Assembly: GCA_036426205.1 (NCBI GenBank)
Contig: CM071570.1
Coordinates: forward strand, 6,399,185 to 6,463,184
Length of the DNA stretch: 64,000 bases
Source: Ascaphus truei
Taxonomy: Eukaryota; Chordata; Amphibia; Anura; Ascaphidae
Reading direction: 5' to 3'
Made by a program: the position numbers and the translations under genes
Part shown: in pieces, positions 1 to 11,110 of the stretch
Layout of the letters: each line of letters starts with the position of its first letter
Position numbering within the stretch: the stretch's first letter is position 1
The notes under the pieces: generated by a model
Databases searched by the model: none
What the model was told of the DNA's origin: nothing
The model's input: the letters and a program-made list of their open reading frames with translations, nothing else

Positions 1-716
1 AAATGTGTGTATCTCAGCCATTTAGGTAGCATGGAAGATCAGGATGTGCTTGGGACAGAAGCCCAGCTGTCAGGGTCCCCCCGAGGTCTCCGCTGCTCCC
101 TCTGTGCTCACTATTTTCATCGTTGAGATGTTTAAGATGCTGATTCCATTACGGATCAATCGCCAATTCCTAGAGCAGGCAGTTAATAAAACAGATTTGG
201 GGAACAAGAATATTTCATGCATTTTCTACTAAAGTGTATATTACAAAGTGATCTTATCCATTGTAACTTGCTCAGTAAGATCCTTGCATGCACAGCTAGA
301 GATTTTCTGTAAAAGAAATGGCTTTTGCTATGAGTAATCACTTTTTACAAAAGTAAATCTACAGTACAAATCCCAGATTAATCCACTCAATTTCTGTCTT
401 TATTTCCAAAAGACCTGAATCTGTCACTTTGGGCATATTCATAAGCAGTGTATTGTATTCTTTAGGGCATACTAAAATCTCTTGTTGCAAGCACTGCATA
501 TTTAATTAGACAGGCAGTGATGCACAGACATTTTTGCACATGGAAATAGAGAAATTATAATGTCCAATCCCACAGTTTAACCATAAGAGAGACCATAAGG
601 ATAAAGGTTTTAGATTTTAACACACTCTGTTTAGATAATTTCAGTGGGTATAGTTTCTCTTTGTGAGGTGCAGGCAGTTGAAGAGTGGCCGGGATCCCAC
701 TTCTGCCACCTAGTTT
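1..716. other. Unannotated AT-rich non-coding sequence
   Basis: No credible gene, RNA gene or recognised repeat is visible. The only open frames are short and have no recognisable protein features. Confidence 0.6.
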
Positions 717-887
717 AAAACTTGGAGCTGGATATCTTCGGTTGTCGCACTATTCTAATAAAGTCTTACACAAAACATTTTAACGTAACTGTTTCATTTG
801 CATATAAATGAGTTTATTATATTAACATGTCTAGTATAAGACTTTATCAAAATAGTGCGGCAACCAAAGATATCCAGCTCCAAATAT
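717..887. repeat. Inverted repeat / hairpin MITE-like element
   Basis: The sequence at about 719-770 is repeated in inverted orientation at about 834-887 with only a few mismatches; both outer ends carry GGAGCTGGATATC. A 60-bp AT-rich spacer separates the arms. This is the shape of a small non-autonomous foldback transposon. I see no clear target-site duplication, so the family is not assigned. Confidence 0.6.
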
Positions 888-2195
888 TGAGAGACCATCC
901 GATACAAAAACCGGGGCTAGTGCTTGTTGTTGGGCGATAGGACACCTCTGATGTGCCCAGTGGTTTGGGATTAAACGTATATACAATGACAGAATACCCA
1001 TGAACGAATATACAAAGTCTTCCCCAAACCTGCTTAATTTACTAGATTATCACAGGTCATATAGTAGCAAAGCTGTAGACAAGGATTCTGAGTTGTCACG
1101 TGTGATTAAGAACCTAAACGGGATGTTCCTTATCTCCCTATCTATTTGTAGATGGATGCCGTATAGCTTTTTCTTGCTGCCTTACATAGTTTGTGTAGAT
1201 AAACCTGGGAAATGGAAGTACAGAATCAGTGGGTCCACTAGAAGAGAGATGTTTCATTCATTTAGACTCATCAGGTTCATCTTGGTCACTTAAACTGCAT
1301 TGGGAAGCTGCTAGTAGTTGCAAATCCAAGACAATGAAGTTATGGTGGATAAAGAGTAGAGCAAAGAAACATTGTGGTTTCTAATGGAGGACTCTGGTGC
1401 ATAGACATGTTCCACCAGGCTCCACTGGAAGTTGCGGCAATCTTATTTCCAATCTTATTGGGACCAAGGTAACATATAGTTTATTATACAACTACCTTTA
1501 AACAAATGGGTCTATAGGTTGCAATTGTTTCAGGCCCCTCTGACAGCAAATGAGTTAAGTAGCCAAAAACCTACGATATCATGGAGATGGGACACAATTG
1601 GGTCACTCCAGCAGTCATGCTGTCCTTCCTTTTTTTATTTACGCTACCATCTGAGAAACATCCTTATATTTTAGAAACCAGGGGATTTCCAGAGTTGCCA
1701 GAAGCACAGTTCAGCTACAAGAACCCCACTATTCAGCCAATGCAAAACAATTATTATTATTAAAGGGGAATTGTTAATTTAACAGAAGACTTTCAAATCA
1801 AACGTGTAATCTGTAAATCTCTCTTTAGTTGTCCTAAACACCCAGAGATAAGAATTTTCCTGGAGGTAATCCAGCTACTATATTCCTACAGCCCTTGTGC
1901 AAAAGCAGCATAATGTAGTCTTGGCAAACTCCTGATCAATTCAGAAAAAATGCTAACTAAAATGACATTATAATAAGCGTGTGGCCCTTCTACTCCTAGC
2001 GGTGTTCTGATCAGGGCGTTCTCCAAATGGGCCACAGGAGCCCTGTTCTAAACATTCCCATAGTCGATTTAAAACAGACAGACACGGTATCAGAATTTGC
2101 TTGACTGGAGTATTCCCTTTGGTGCAGGCTATGCATTAATCTCTCCCCCCTCCCATGTAGTGTGTACCAGTAACTAAATGCAAATGTGTGATCTT
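888..2195. other. Unannotated non-coding sequence
   Basis: No gene is supported. A 97-codon frame at 1000-1293 has no recognisable domain, signal or compositional support and is treated as chance. No strong repeat structure was seen. Confidence 0.5.
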
Positions 2196-2772
2196 AGTAG
2201 AGATGGGAAAGTGTGTTAAAAAAAAAAATATATATATATATCAATCTGCCAGCGCCCACCATTCGCACATCCGACCATACATGCGATTCGTCCCGAAATG
2301 TCAGATCCTGAAATATGGGCTCTAGAGAGGGGGAGAGTCCTATTTTACTAGAGACTCAGGTGTGCTCCTTTATGTGCTCAGGTGTCTCTCCAGGGGATTG
2401 TTTTGGATGGGACATTTATATAGCACTTCGGACTCGTGAAATAAAACTCTCTCTCGCGCGCGCATCGGCCATGCGAATAGTGGCGGCGGACTTATTGCAT
2501 GCATTCCGATTATAAGCTCTCCGGGGCAGGGATTTCCTTTCCTATTGTCTGGATTTTGTTTGTACTTCTTGTATTATAATTTCCTGTACCATATGGTCTC
2601 TTTTGTAAAGTGCCGAGTTCTGTACATTGTGGGCACTATAAAAAGATATACATACAGTAGTAAGGTAAGCGAATATCCCTTTCGGAAATCAAGCCGCATA
2701 TACATGCTTGTGCGAATAAACGCCATATTCACAGCGCAGTCGACCGTCGGCGAACCATTCGCCCATCTCTAG
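2196..2772. mobile_element. Putative non-autonomous DNA transposon with TAGAGATGGG ends
   Basis: The left end reads TAGAGATGGGAAAGTG and the right end is the inverse of TAGAGATGGGCGAATGG, giving short imperfect terminal inverted repeats. The interior holds an A/TA microsatellite (about 2218-2241), repeated 'CATTCG' words and an embedded retroposon-like tail. No target-site duplication is obvious, so the boundaries are approximate. Confidence 0.4.
2508..2665 (+). repeat. Retroposon 3'-tail-like sequence
   Basis: The words TAAGCTCTCCGGGGCAGGG, TTTTGTAAAGTGC and GTACATTGTGGGCACTATAA occur in order. This order resembles the 3' tail of a LINE/SINE family common in frogs (about 'agcgctgcggaa...ggcgctatataaata'). 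The assignment is from memory of that family. A shorter piece of the same tail type occurs near 35570-35610. Confidence 0.4.
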
Positions 2773-3380
2773 ACTTTTTATTTACATATACATACAGCTT
2801 GTGTGTCTGGCGGGCACAAGTTCTACATCTCAGGGGCCGGTGATTTGGCGTTCTGAAAGCTGAAGTGACCGTGCGACATTACCACACATCAACATAGCAC
2901 CCCCGAATCCGCTGCGCAAAATAAATATTTGTAGTGACTTCTCTCAGACGATTTGCAATTGTTCGATGGGTAGAGATAAGTACGGAGGAGTTTGATATTC
3001 TGCAGCGTTAGCACCACATAAATAGATCTTTAATTCTAGTAGGATCGGTAAACGCCAGCATGATCTTTAAATGTTCTCTGCTTGAGACAGATAAACCAGT
3101 GAACCCTTTGAACTCTTTTTCCGCTGCTCTGGGAGGTCCCTGGGGTAGGACAGGCATTATCACACATCTCCAGAGAGGAATGTGACCATGACATTACTTT
3201 CACATAACAGGAAAGTAATGTTTAACCTGCTGCAAGTCAGTGCGCTGAAGAGGCAGATTTTTAATCCAAAGGTCCCGTTTGAGCATTGCAGACGGTCCAG
3301 TTCACTTTCCGTGTCTGGGCAAAACACACAATGCTGCCCCCAGAATTGTTGATCAATTGCCATCTACACCACCTTCCTGC
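2773..3380. other. Unannotated non-coding sequence
   Basis: No gene is seen. Overlapping frames on both strands at 3160-3491 are short and lie against the dispersed repeat that follows, so they are not called. Confidence 0.5.
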
Positions 3381-3545
3381 ACAATTTCTACTCTTGCATA
3401 TCACCCAGAATCCCTGGCGGCAGTGGAAGCGTTGTATGCTTGGAGTTACTGGTGAAAAGCAGCGCTGCAGAGCTGTCTGAGACATGTGCATGTGCTCACA
3501 AGTGATACTTTTATTTGCTGCACACTGTACGGTGAAGGTTTGTCA
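3381..3545 (-). repeat. Dispersed repeat family A (CTGCAGCCAGGGATTCTGGG type), copy 1
   Basis: This copy contains the inverse of the family signature (CCCAGAATCCCTGGC), then AAAAGCAGCGCTGCAGA and TGTGCTCACAAGTGAT. The same order recurs at 5351-5471 plus 5816-5855, 6025-6190, 10955-11110 and 40741-40990, in both orientations, so it is an interspersed repeat and not a gene. Its superfamily is not determined. Confidence 0.65.
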
Positions 3546-3948
3546 CTTTTTTACCCACCATAACATACATACATACATATTGTGTGGCTGAAACCTATTC
3601 CAACATCACATTACAAATTGACTATAATTAGCCTCACACTGAAGAGTAAGTGAATGGATACGCCTTGCTCAGCTGTTGTATTATATCAAATCGTGTATGG
3701 AGGTGCAAAACAGGATTATATAGTAGAAAATATCTGAGAACGGAAAAGGTCACTGCATGCTGCACTCATATAGGGTAGAGAAATTGTGATATTAGTAATG
3801 AACTTTTATGGGCTATATATTAAGATAATGGCAGTTTTTTTTTTTTTTTTACAAAAAAAAAAAATTAGTGAACACAATTATATACAGTGGGTAAACCTTT
3901 AAAAGTGTGTAATAACCAAGGGCTATGATAATATTGTCGTCTTCTAGT

Positions 3949-4627
3949 TGTGACAGAGTCACTGTCCTAATGGCCTAGGGAGCTAGTAGATATGGGACTT
4001 TCCAGTTCTTAAAGAGTTAATCCCTTAGAATAGCCAGCAACAGCTGCTGCCTAATTAATCAGGCTTGACAAGGAAGTGTTTAAAAAGACACAAGAAGCTG
4101 CCAGACAGAGCCTGTTTTTCTCAGAAAAGTGGGGAGATAGAAAGTGCTCCCCAGCAAGGAAGGCTGGCACAGTTCCTTAGACCCGCTGGACGGTGGTCAC
4201 GGAATCTGCAGGGACTGCCTGGGTTGGCAAATCCAGGAAAAAGTAAGCGGGGACATCTGTTCAAAACCTGGACTAACAGATAAGCAAAACCCTTTATTGC
4301 TATGTGCAGAGACTGTGTACATTGTTGCATATGCCAGGGCATATTTTTTGGGGTGGGAACCAGCTTAGCTGGCCACCCCGTTAGTAAGGGTTAAAGTTAC
4401 CGTGTAGTTAGTTTTCCCTAAAGGGAATAGGTGTTATTTTTATGTTTTGACTTAAAGTGACAGTGTTTAAAAATGTTTAGTGTCACTAATGGAGAAATAA
4501 ACCGCTGAAGGTTAAGGGCTAAGGGCTGAGTGCCCCTTGTGTGTATACACGTGTTTGTCCCCCTTTTATACAAAACTAACCCTAGAAGACTGTTTCGGGA
4601 AGAGCCTAGGCAAGCGGCAGCGCTACA
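3949..4627 (+). mobile_element. Putative solo LTR
   Basis: The interval opens with TGTGACAG and closes with GCTACA, giving TG...CA ends. It contains a TATA-like TTTAAAAAG near 4079 and an AATAAA signal near 4496, in the order expected for U3-R-U5. No internal coding region flanks it. I could not find a convincing target-site duplication, so a solo LTR is likely but unproven. Confidence 0.4.
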
Positions 4628-4668
4628 TAAAGGGAGCAGTTTGCAACATAGTATATCGATATTAGTTT

Positions 4669-4672
<4 letters not shown>

Positions 4673-4704
<32 letters not shown>

Positions 4705-4727
4705 TATCCACACACCACACACCACAC

Positions 4728-4760
<33 letters not shown>
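4673..4760. repeat. Compound microsatellite (TA)n then (CA)n
   Basis: A TA run at about 4673-4700 is followed by a CA-rich run at about 4708-4760. Confidence 0.9.
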
Positions 4761-4762
<2 letters not shown>

Positions 4763-4884
4763 AGAGTTGGATTTTAGTATAAAGGATGCCTAATACACCG
4801 TATTTTCACAGTGGGTGGTAGTATTTAACCCTGTTGGGGTGTTCGGTATATAGGCTATTATGAAATAAGCTTGCTAGTTAAACT

Positions 4885-5060
4885 GATTTCTCAGCGCGAC
4901 AGACAGGTCACGTGAGCGGTTCGCTGGCACGCCCCTAGACACGCCCACGGACGGCACACGTACCGTGACCAAAAAAACCGCACCCGCTTCAAGCGGGTGA
5001 CATTACGGCCGCGCACGCCTCCGCACAGGTGAAGGCACCATGGCCCCAGCCTAAGTATAC
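4885..5060. repeat. GC-rich fragment related to foldback family B
   Basis: Words such as GGTCACGTGAGCGGTTCGC, GACACGCC and GCCTCCGCAC match the interior of the GC-rich foldback elements at 6251-6815 and 15530-15825. No terminal repeats are visible, so this is called only as a degraded or partial relative. Confidence 0.4.
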
Positions 5061-5185
5061 AGATAAACTTATGGTAACAGTTGTTGCCAATTCTCCATTG
5101 GTCGCGTTGCCAGAGGAACAGGTACAATGTTACTAGCCCTTAGAGACTAGCACACTGACACGATTACGTCAAAGCAGCGACCTGA

Positions 5186-5222
5186 GGCACGTTTCGCGTC
5201 ATATTACGCTTTATCAGACGTC
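5186..5222 (-). ncRNA. Hammerhead-ribozyme-like motif (degenerate)
   Basis: On the minus strand the order is CTGATAA, a GCGT/ACGC hairpin with a six-base loop, then GAAAC. This matches the hammerhead core (CUGANGA, stem II, GAAA) except for one core base (A for G in CUGANGA). Related arrangements occur at 14293, 34236 and 44374. Hammerheads of this kind are known from the terminal repeats of Penelope-like retroelements. Activity is unlikely with the altered core. Confidence 0.4.
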
Positions 5223-5350
5223 TCACACTGTAGAGACCTGAATGGCCAAACAGCTGTCTGTGGGTAGGTTTTACCGGCTCTGCACTTCAACTGAGGCTGT
5301 GCTGAAAATCTGTGTAATATTGCAGGCATACTGTGTGCTTATAGGGGCCA

Positions 5351-5471
5351 ATGTTTAAATGCGCAGTGACACACTGTGCTCATTTGCAGGTCATTTCCCA
5401 GAAACCCTGGCTGCAGTGGAAGCACTGTATGCTGGGAGATAAATGGCGAAAGGCAGGATTGCAGACCAGCC
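5351..5471 (-). repeat. Dispersed repeat family A, copy 2 (left part)
   Basis: CCCAGAAACCCTGGCTGCAG and GCAGTGGAAGCACTGTATGC place this in family A. The copy is interrupted at 5472 by a TIR element and resumes at 5816-5855 with GACGTGAATGTGCTCACAGG. Confidence 0.65.
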
Positions 5472-5575
5472 TCAGGCCTGTAATACAGTGGGTGCGCGAA
5501 CGCTCATGCCGCACAATTTGTGTGTGTACGGTCTGTGCTGCTGTGAGCGACAGGCTTGGAAGGGTGTGGGTGTAA

Positions 5576-5607
<32 letters not shown>

Positions 5608-5815
5608 GCTGTGAGAATAAATTATTTATTAATATTGTGCACACAAAACACATACTTTGCGGTGAGGCGCGATTACTTACTTTTCGGAGTCTTCCCCGCT
5701 GTCGTCCGGCTCCACGCTCACTGCCGTGCGTGCGCGACCCTAGTATACTACCATGGCTGGCTAACCACAGCCAACTATAACTGCTGCGCGCGCGCCCACT
5801 ATATTACAGGCCTGA
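5472..5815. mobile_element. Non-autonomous DNA transposon with 27-bp TIRs, nested in repeat family A
   Basis: The left end (TCAGGCCTGTAATACAGTGG...) and the inverse of the right end (TCAGGCCTGTAATATAGTGG...) agree over about 27 bp with two or three mismatches. The two halves of a family A copy lie directly on either side, which dates the insertion as younger than that repeat. The interior holds a TA microsatellite at about 5579-5607 and no coding capacity. Confidence 0.65.
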
Positions 5816-5855
5816 GACGTGAATGTGCTCACAGGTGATATTTTTATTTACTATT
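5816..5855 (-). repeat. Dispersed repeat family A, copy 2 (right part)
   Basis: This is the continuation of the family A copy split by the TIR element just upstream, recognised by GAATGTGCTCACAGGTGAT. Confidence 0.55.
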
Positions 5856-6024
5856 GCCTAGGAAAGTTATGCCTTTGTTTTAAAACCGAGCAGATATGTT
5901 CGTTCTCTGTAGTTGCAAATGAACCATGGAACAAAACCTGTCATGCGGTTTTTCTTTTTATTAACAAAGGTAAATGTTGACATTGAGCCCGTCAGTGAGA
6001 GTCTGCATGTCTGTGAAGAGCAAA

Positions 6025-6190
6025 TACAAACATCACTTGCGAGCACATGTCTCTTTCAGGTCGGCAACCCGGCTAGTCGCCATGATCTCCTAGCATCAGG
6101 TGATTTCACTGCAGCCAGGGATTCTGGGTAATGACTCTACCATTTATGAGACGTGTGAAAGTGCTCACAAGTGGTATTATTTGCTGTACT
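6025..6190 (+). repeat. Dispersed repeat family A, copy 3
   Basis: GCGAGCACATGTCTC, CTGCAGCCAGGGATTCTGGG and GTGCTCACAAGTG occur in family order in the opposite orientation to copies 1 and 2. Confidence 0.6.
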
Positions 6191-6250
6191 GTACACAGGA
6201 GGGCTTCGTATTCTCCCCTACTCTTCACACATTTCAAAGTTTCCTTCTAA

Positions 6251-6815
6251 GGCCGCGGGCATGGTCAGCGCTTAGCCGCTGACCCGCGCTGAGGCAGCGG
6301 ACTTACCCCCGGCACCCTTTATGAGGGCGGCTTTCGGGGGCGCTTCCGCAGGCGTGCGGAGGCGACATCTCAATTTAAGTTTTGGCGCCGAGGGGAGCGC
6401 AGGGCCGGTCACGTGAGCGGTTAGCCCAAGAAGGGCGAACAAGCTACGTGACGTCACTGGCCCGCCCCCAGACACGCTACCCGGACGGCGCGCGCACTAA
6501 GGAAAGCACCCGCTTTCCCTCAGCCTCTGCGCGCCTCCACACGGCTGCAGTCCATGGTGACTCAACCCGTGGAGGCACGCTGAGGGAAGGCGGGCGATTT
6601 CCCTGGCCTTGGTTAGCGCGCCGTCCGGGGGCGGGCCAGTGACGTCATTGCGCGAACTGCTCACGTGACCGGCCCTGCGCTCCCTTGAGCGCGAAAATTT
6701 TACATTTTCATAAGACGCAAGCGTGCGCGAGCCCCTGCTAAAGCCGCTCTCATTGCAGCTGCAGGGGCCCACTGCCGAGCAGCAGCGCGCCTAAGCGCTG
6801 ACCATGCCCGAGGCC
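6251..6815. mobile_element. GC-rich foldback element, family B (TAA target duplication)
   Basis: The left part (GGCCGCGGGCATGGTCAGCG...) is the near inverse of the right part (...CGCTGACCATGCCCGAGGCC). Matching inner segments (GGTCACGTGAGC, GTGACGTCACTGGCCCGCC, GAAAGCACCCGCTTTCCCTC) show that the whole 565 bp folds into one long imperfect palindrome. TAA lies directly outside both ends (6248-6250 and 6816-6818). A 3-bp TWA duplication is typical of PIF/Harbinger elements, so a Harbinger-type MITE is the best guess. Confidence 0.65.
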
Positions 6816-6818
6816 TAA

Positions 6819-7075
6819 GGCTAAGTCCCCGCTGGCGCTGAGCGCGCTCATGCCTGGAGAGCGCTCCAAGCATGAACGTCGGGTGTCCGGCTTGTACGCG
6901 CGCGGGGGAGGAGGGGGGGGGGCATTGCGGGTATTTCAGGCAAGTATAGATATTTTACCTACGCGCCGATCGCGGCTGAGTGTGTGCACGCGCGCCACAT
7001 GAGCGGGGAATTACATCTATATATTTCATTCCCCGCCACAAGCGCCGCCCGCTCAGCGCTAGCGGGGACTTAGCC
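6819..7075. mobile_element. Second GC-rich foldback element, family B, abutting the first
   Basis: The ends are GGCTAAGTCCCCGCTGGCGC and the inverse, ...AGCGGGGACTTAGCC, with TAA at 6816-6818 and 7076-7078. It shares the left TAA with its neighbour, as if inserted at the TAA duplication of the first. The interior has a G-run near 6905-6925 and no reading frame. Confidence 0.65.
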
Positions 7076-7078
7076 TAA

Positions 7079-8195
7079 GCCTCCAGCTCGCTCCCCCAAT
7101 TGTTCCTCTTGTGACCTTCTTCCCCTTTGCTTTTTAAATCACATTTTGCTGCAGGTTTTTTTTTTTGGAACTGTATGTAAAATGTGATGCGGCAGGATTA
7201 GCTAGGACGATATTGATTTCAGAGTATTGCCTTGTGAAGACATTTATATTAGCTCTGTTTTGACAAACAGGGCAGAACCAATCCTGACATTAAACTTGGA
7301 AAGGATGTAAGCTTATTATCTACAATAAGGTCCTGTAAATAATATTAATATTTGCCTTTGACCAAGATGTCTAAATAGTATATGTCTTCTGCCCCCATCT
7401 CTGCTAGCAGGGAAGACAACCCCCTGGTTTGAGATGCACTGAAGACCCCCCTGGTAGGGAAGATATTTGGTGAATGTTCTAATATTTGTTATCAGACACA
7501 GGCTTTCAGAGAAAGAGGGGTAGGCAGATCATCCTTATGAAAAGAGCAAACAAACAATTATAAACCCTCTAAAAAGCGCTAATCTACACAATGTGAAAAG
7601 TGATTACAAATTAAAGTGAATAACCCTAAAGTGATCAAAAAATAAAAAAGCAGCCTATGGAACAAAAAATCAACAGGCTATTCCAAACCTGTATGAGCCA
7701 GGGTTTCAGGGTTCTAGGCAGGGGGGTGATTTCAGGGTTCTAGGCAGGGGGGTGATTGAGAAAAGCCATACCACGCCATGTGCGTGCCCTGCTGTCTCTT
7801 TTTCTCTATGATTACAGAAACATCATAACATCAGATCAGACAACATCCCTGCCTGTCCACCAAACTATCAGGATCATCTATCTGGCATAGGAAGCCTTAC
7901 CAAAGACTGCCCAATTGGTTCACGGTATTGGGGTTCATTGGACTTTTTTCACAGCGCCTGGGACAATTTATTTGTATGTTTTTTTTTTTTTTTGTTTTTT
8001 TTATGAAAAGAGCATCGGCAATAGTACTGTTAATACTTTATAAGAGTTGAATGATACCATTTACCCTCTTCCCTCAGAAACGTACCGTAGGCGCAAAGAG
8101 GGTTTTCCTTGTCAAATATTAACAGGTATATAAAATATTAACAAAACGTCTCGTCACACTGCACTGGTTCTACGCACAAGAAGATTTGCAGAGAT
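7079..8195. other. Unannotated sequence with small repeats
   Basis: No gene is seen. A 32-bp direct duplication (GATTTCAGGGTTCTAGGCAG...) lies at about 7705-7760, and a T-run at about 7980-8002. Confidence 0.5.
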
Positions 8196-8535
8196 CAGCT
8201 GCCTAAGTTTTTCTCAAAGTTTATTTTCGCTTCCTTTTCCCTGGCCCTGTGGCACTGCAGGAGTTGTGCATCAATTGTTATCTAGTGACTTCTGGTCACA
8301 TGATCTTCCCCACAGAACTTTGCATCTTCGGTCCTCTTCTGCTGCACTGACAGCCAAATAGTGAACCCCCAAGCCGAATCTTCACCGACAGAACACAGGA
8401 GAACAGATCGATCGGAACTTAGCCAATTACTTATTGTGTGGATTGTATTGATGCACATTAAAAAAGGGAAAAATAAATTAAAAATAAAATAATTTAAAAC
8501 GCAGCATGGACTCCTGCTTTAAGGGGACAGCATAA
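8196..8535 (+). repeat. Dispersed repeat family C, copy 1
   Basis: ACAGAACTTTGCATCTT, AGCCGAATCTTCACCGA and TTGTATTGATGCACATTA occur in this order. The same order recurs at 24500-24905 and 25282-25610, with a common tail (CAGC.TGGACT.CTGCTTTAA). It is an interspersed repeat of undetermined class. Confidence 0.65.
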
Positions 8536-9004
8536 TCCTGTTCATTTGAACCCTCCGGCGCAGGACAGACGTCTTCAAAGCAGATTAAAAAGGGGTACAT
8601 TTTATGATGTCCAAAGCGGTCATTTGTGCTTTTTTTTTAAACACCAAAACCCCCGCGGATTTCCATGAGGGTTATCATCAGAACGCGGCACAAACTGCTA
8701 TTTTGGGCAACATTTAATTACTACCTAAAGTCGCCATTCCCTGCAGAAGTCTATAGGACTTTAACTCGTATATATTGTTAGTGGCGTGTACCCGCTGCAA
8801 GTCCTGCTCGTAAAACAAAAGAAGCCAACGAAACCAGTCCCGGTTTTAGAGGTTACCATGGCGACGTTATACTGCACCAAGCTCTGGGGAGAGCGCCGTG
8901 GCAACTCCCGGAGACGCGCAATATTTCACACGCTCATATCTCCTGAAAGGCGATTGCACAAATAAAAGCAACGCTGCAACAGGCAAGAAGAGACCCTGTA
9001 AAAG
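8536..9004. other. Unannotated non-coding sequence
   Basis: No gene or strong repeat was recognised. Confidence 0.45.
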
Positions 9005-9175
9005 CAGGGATCTCCAAACGCCGTCCTCAGGGGCCGCCAACAGGCCGGCGTTTATGGATATCCCTGCTTCAGCACAGGTGGCTCAGTCAGTGACTCAGTC
9101 GCCTGTGCTGAAACAAGGATATCCATAAAAGCCGGCCTGTTGGCGGCCTTTGAGGACTGAGTTTGGAGACCCCTG
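9005..9175. mobile_element. Hairpin MITE family D (hAT-like), copy 1
   Basis: The element starts CAGGGATCTCCAAAC and ends GTTTGGAGACCCCTG, and folds over its full 171 bp, with CCTGCTTCAGCACAGGTGGC pairing to GCCTGTGCTGAAACAAGG near the apex. It is flanked by TGTAAAAG on the left and CTGTAAAG on the right, an approximate 8-bp duplication as expected of hAT elements. Other copies lie at 9309, 34796, 35692 and 54666. Confidence 0.75.
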
Positions 9176-9308
9176 CTGTAAAGTAACGAAATAAAATACA
9201 AGAAAGAGACGATCAGGGTGGACGTCTACCCTATCTAGGGATCTTCGTTCATAAAAAAAAAACAAAAAAAGAGAAGGGGGATGCTGCAAAGAATTGGAAA
9301 GGACATAT

Positions 9309-9467
9309 CAGGGGGGTGCTCAATTTCAGTCCTCAAGGGCCAACAACAGGTCCGGTTGTAAGGATACCTGTGTTTTAAGGATACAGGTGGTTCAATCATT
9401 GTGTGCTGAAGCAGGGATAGCCTTACAACCTGTGGGTGGCCCTTGAGGACTGGAGTTGCCCATCCTG
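9309..9467. mobile_element. Hairpin MITE family D, copy 2
   Basis: CTCAATTTCAGTCCTCAAGG pairs with the inverse of CCTTGAGGACTGGAGTTGCC, and the apex carries the family word GTGCTGAAGCAGGGATA. The flanking octamers do not match, so the insertion scar is decayed. Confidence 0.65.
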
Positions 9468-10085
9468 GCTCTGGCAGCTGAAGGGTTCAAAGTGGTAATT
9501 ACGCATTACGCCCATGAACTGCAATTCCCATTGGTGCTACACGGGGTGGTATTTGGGTTAAAGCTGCAGTTCATGCAATATCCGGCACGTGTGTTATTTT
9601 TAATAAATCAGTTCTGCACGGGGTGCTATTTGGGTTAACAAGCCTCTCAGCGTCTATTCTTAAGATATTACAAAGCTGTTTTATCAAAATGTCAGAATTG
9701 CCCTTTTTCTGCACACACCTGCCCCGTGACAGATGGGGGTTACATGGAAGAAATGTGTTTAACGAGCATTTAAAAATAAAACTCTCAGGCTCCGACTTGT
9801 CACGGTCACCTTTCTATACTGTATTTCATCCACACCGCTCTGTACAGGGGCTCTAAACTTTCTTTTTTTTCCCCAATATTTTTTTATTAGGCAGATATAC
9901 ATTAAACAAACATCATGTTACATCTTTTGCCCAATACATAGGTTTCTGTTTTTATAATAAAGAGATAGAACAAAGTAGGACTACACCAGAATAAGGCAAG
10001 TCCTCTGGTGCACTTAGTGAACCGAAAGAAAAGAGGCAAGAAAAAGAGGAGAGAGAAGAAGGGGGAGGGGAAGGAGAGGGAGGAA

Positions 10086-10118
<33 letters not shown>

Positions 10119-10954
10119 GTGGTGGGGTCAACCCCCTTGGCTCTAAACTTTTGTTATCCTGATGCGTAGAAACAGAGTTTGACGACAGAGAAGAGCCGCT
10201 CTGACAAACGCGTCGGACCATTATCCGATCTGCTGGAGAACCTCAGGTGATCTGTGGGTTTCTGTCACATTGGTAAACTCCCTTACTGTGTTGGTCCCCA
10301 ACACCGCTGTTGGTGGCTATTCCACAAAACTACCCCTTTCTGGGAAGTAATACATCCTCACATTTTCCCTTATAGAAATTACACAGCAGTGAAATTACAC
10401 ACTTACGTTTCCCTGCCTTATGCATTACATTAATATACTGGGATAGGAGCTTAAAAAGGTGCAATGTCAACGATTCTGCGCTGTTCCTACGGACTTAGGA
10501 GAGGGCTTGCATATCATGCCACACCTTAAAACGCAACGCAACATTTCAATATGATGCAAGTCTTCAATATCGTAATCTTGGCAAATAGCCCCATGGGCAC
10601 CGCTGAAAAGCTCAAGTGAACCAGTTATATATAATTGTATTGCACACATTAGGATCAATGCATACACCCTCCCAATTAGCGATCCAGTTAGTACAAGCTC
10701 ATCACTCCATGTAGTAGATCACCTGCTACCCAAACTACATAAAGATGTAATTAATAATGCAAAGTACAAGTGGCCTCCCGTAATTCCTGCCAGAGGGCCT
10801 GCGTGCGATGCAATGTCTTGCTGGTCCTTCTGTAGCCAATAACTTATCATGGTTTTTATTCTCTGCATTTAAAAACTACGTCCAAAACGTGATCTACAGC
10901 TCCGGCGAGTTTCTTGCACATGGAGGTTTTGCATCAAGCTGTACATCAAATAAA
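9468..10954. other. Unannotated sequence with a long G-run
   Basis: No gene is supported. A purine-rich stretch at about 10020-10118 ends in about 30 consecutive G (10087-10117), a candidate quadruplex and a likely sequencing problem. A proline-rich frame on the minus strand here is just the G-run read in reverse. Confidence 0.5.
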
Positions 10955-11110
10955 GATAGCACTTGTGAGCACAATCATGTCTCAGACAGGTCTGCAACCC
11001 TGCTTTCCACCATACAACGCTTCCTGCAGCCAGGGACTCTGGGAAATGACATGCAAATGAGCACACATTGGGCTTCAAATCCATTATAAAACATGGACCC
11101 CTATAAGCAT
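10955..11110 (+). repeat. Dispersed repeat family A, copy 4
   Basis: ACTTGTGAGCACAATCATGT, CAGACAGGTCTGCAACCCTG and CTGCAGCCAGGGACTCTGGG occur in family order. Confidence 0.7.

Noticed and set aside
10087..10117. Long G-run as a possible G-quadruplex regulatory element
   Set aside because: Homopolymer runs of this length occur several times here and are error-prone; no promoter context supports a role.
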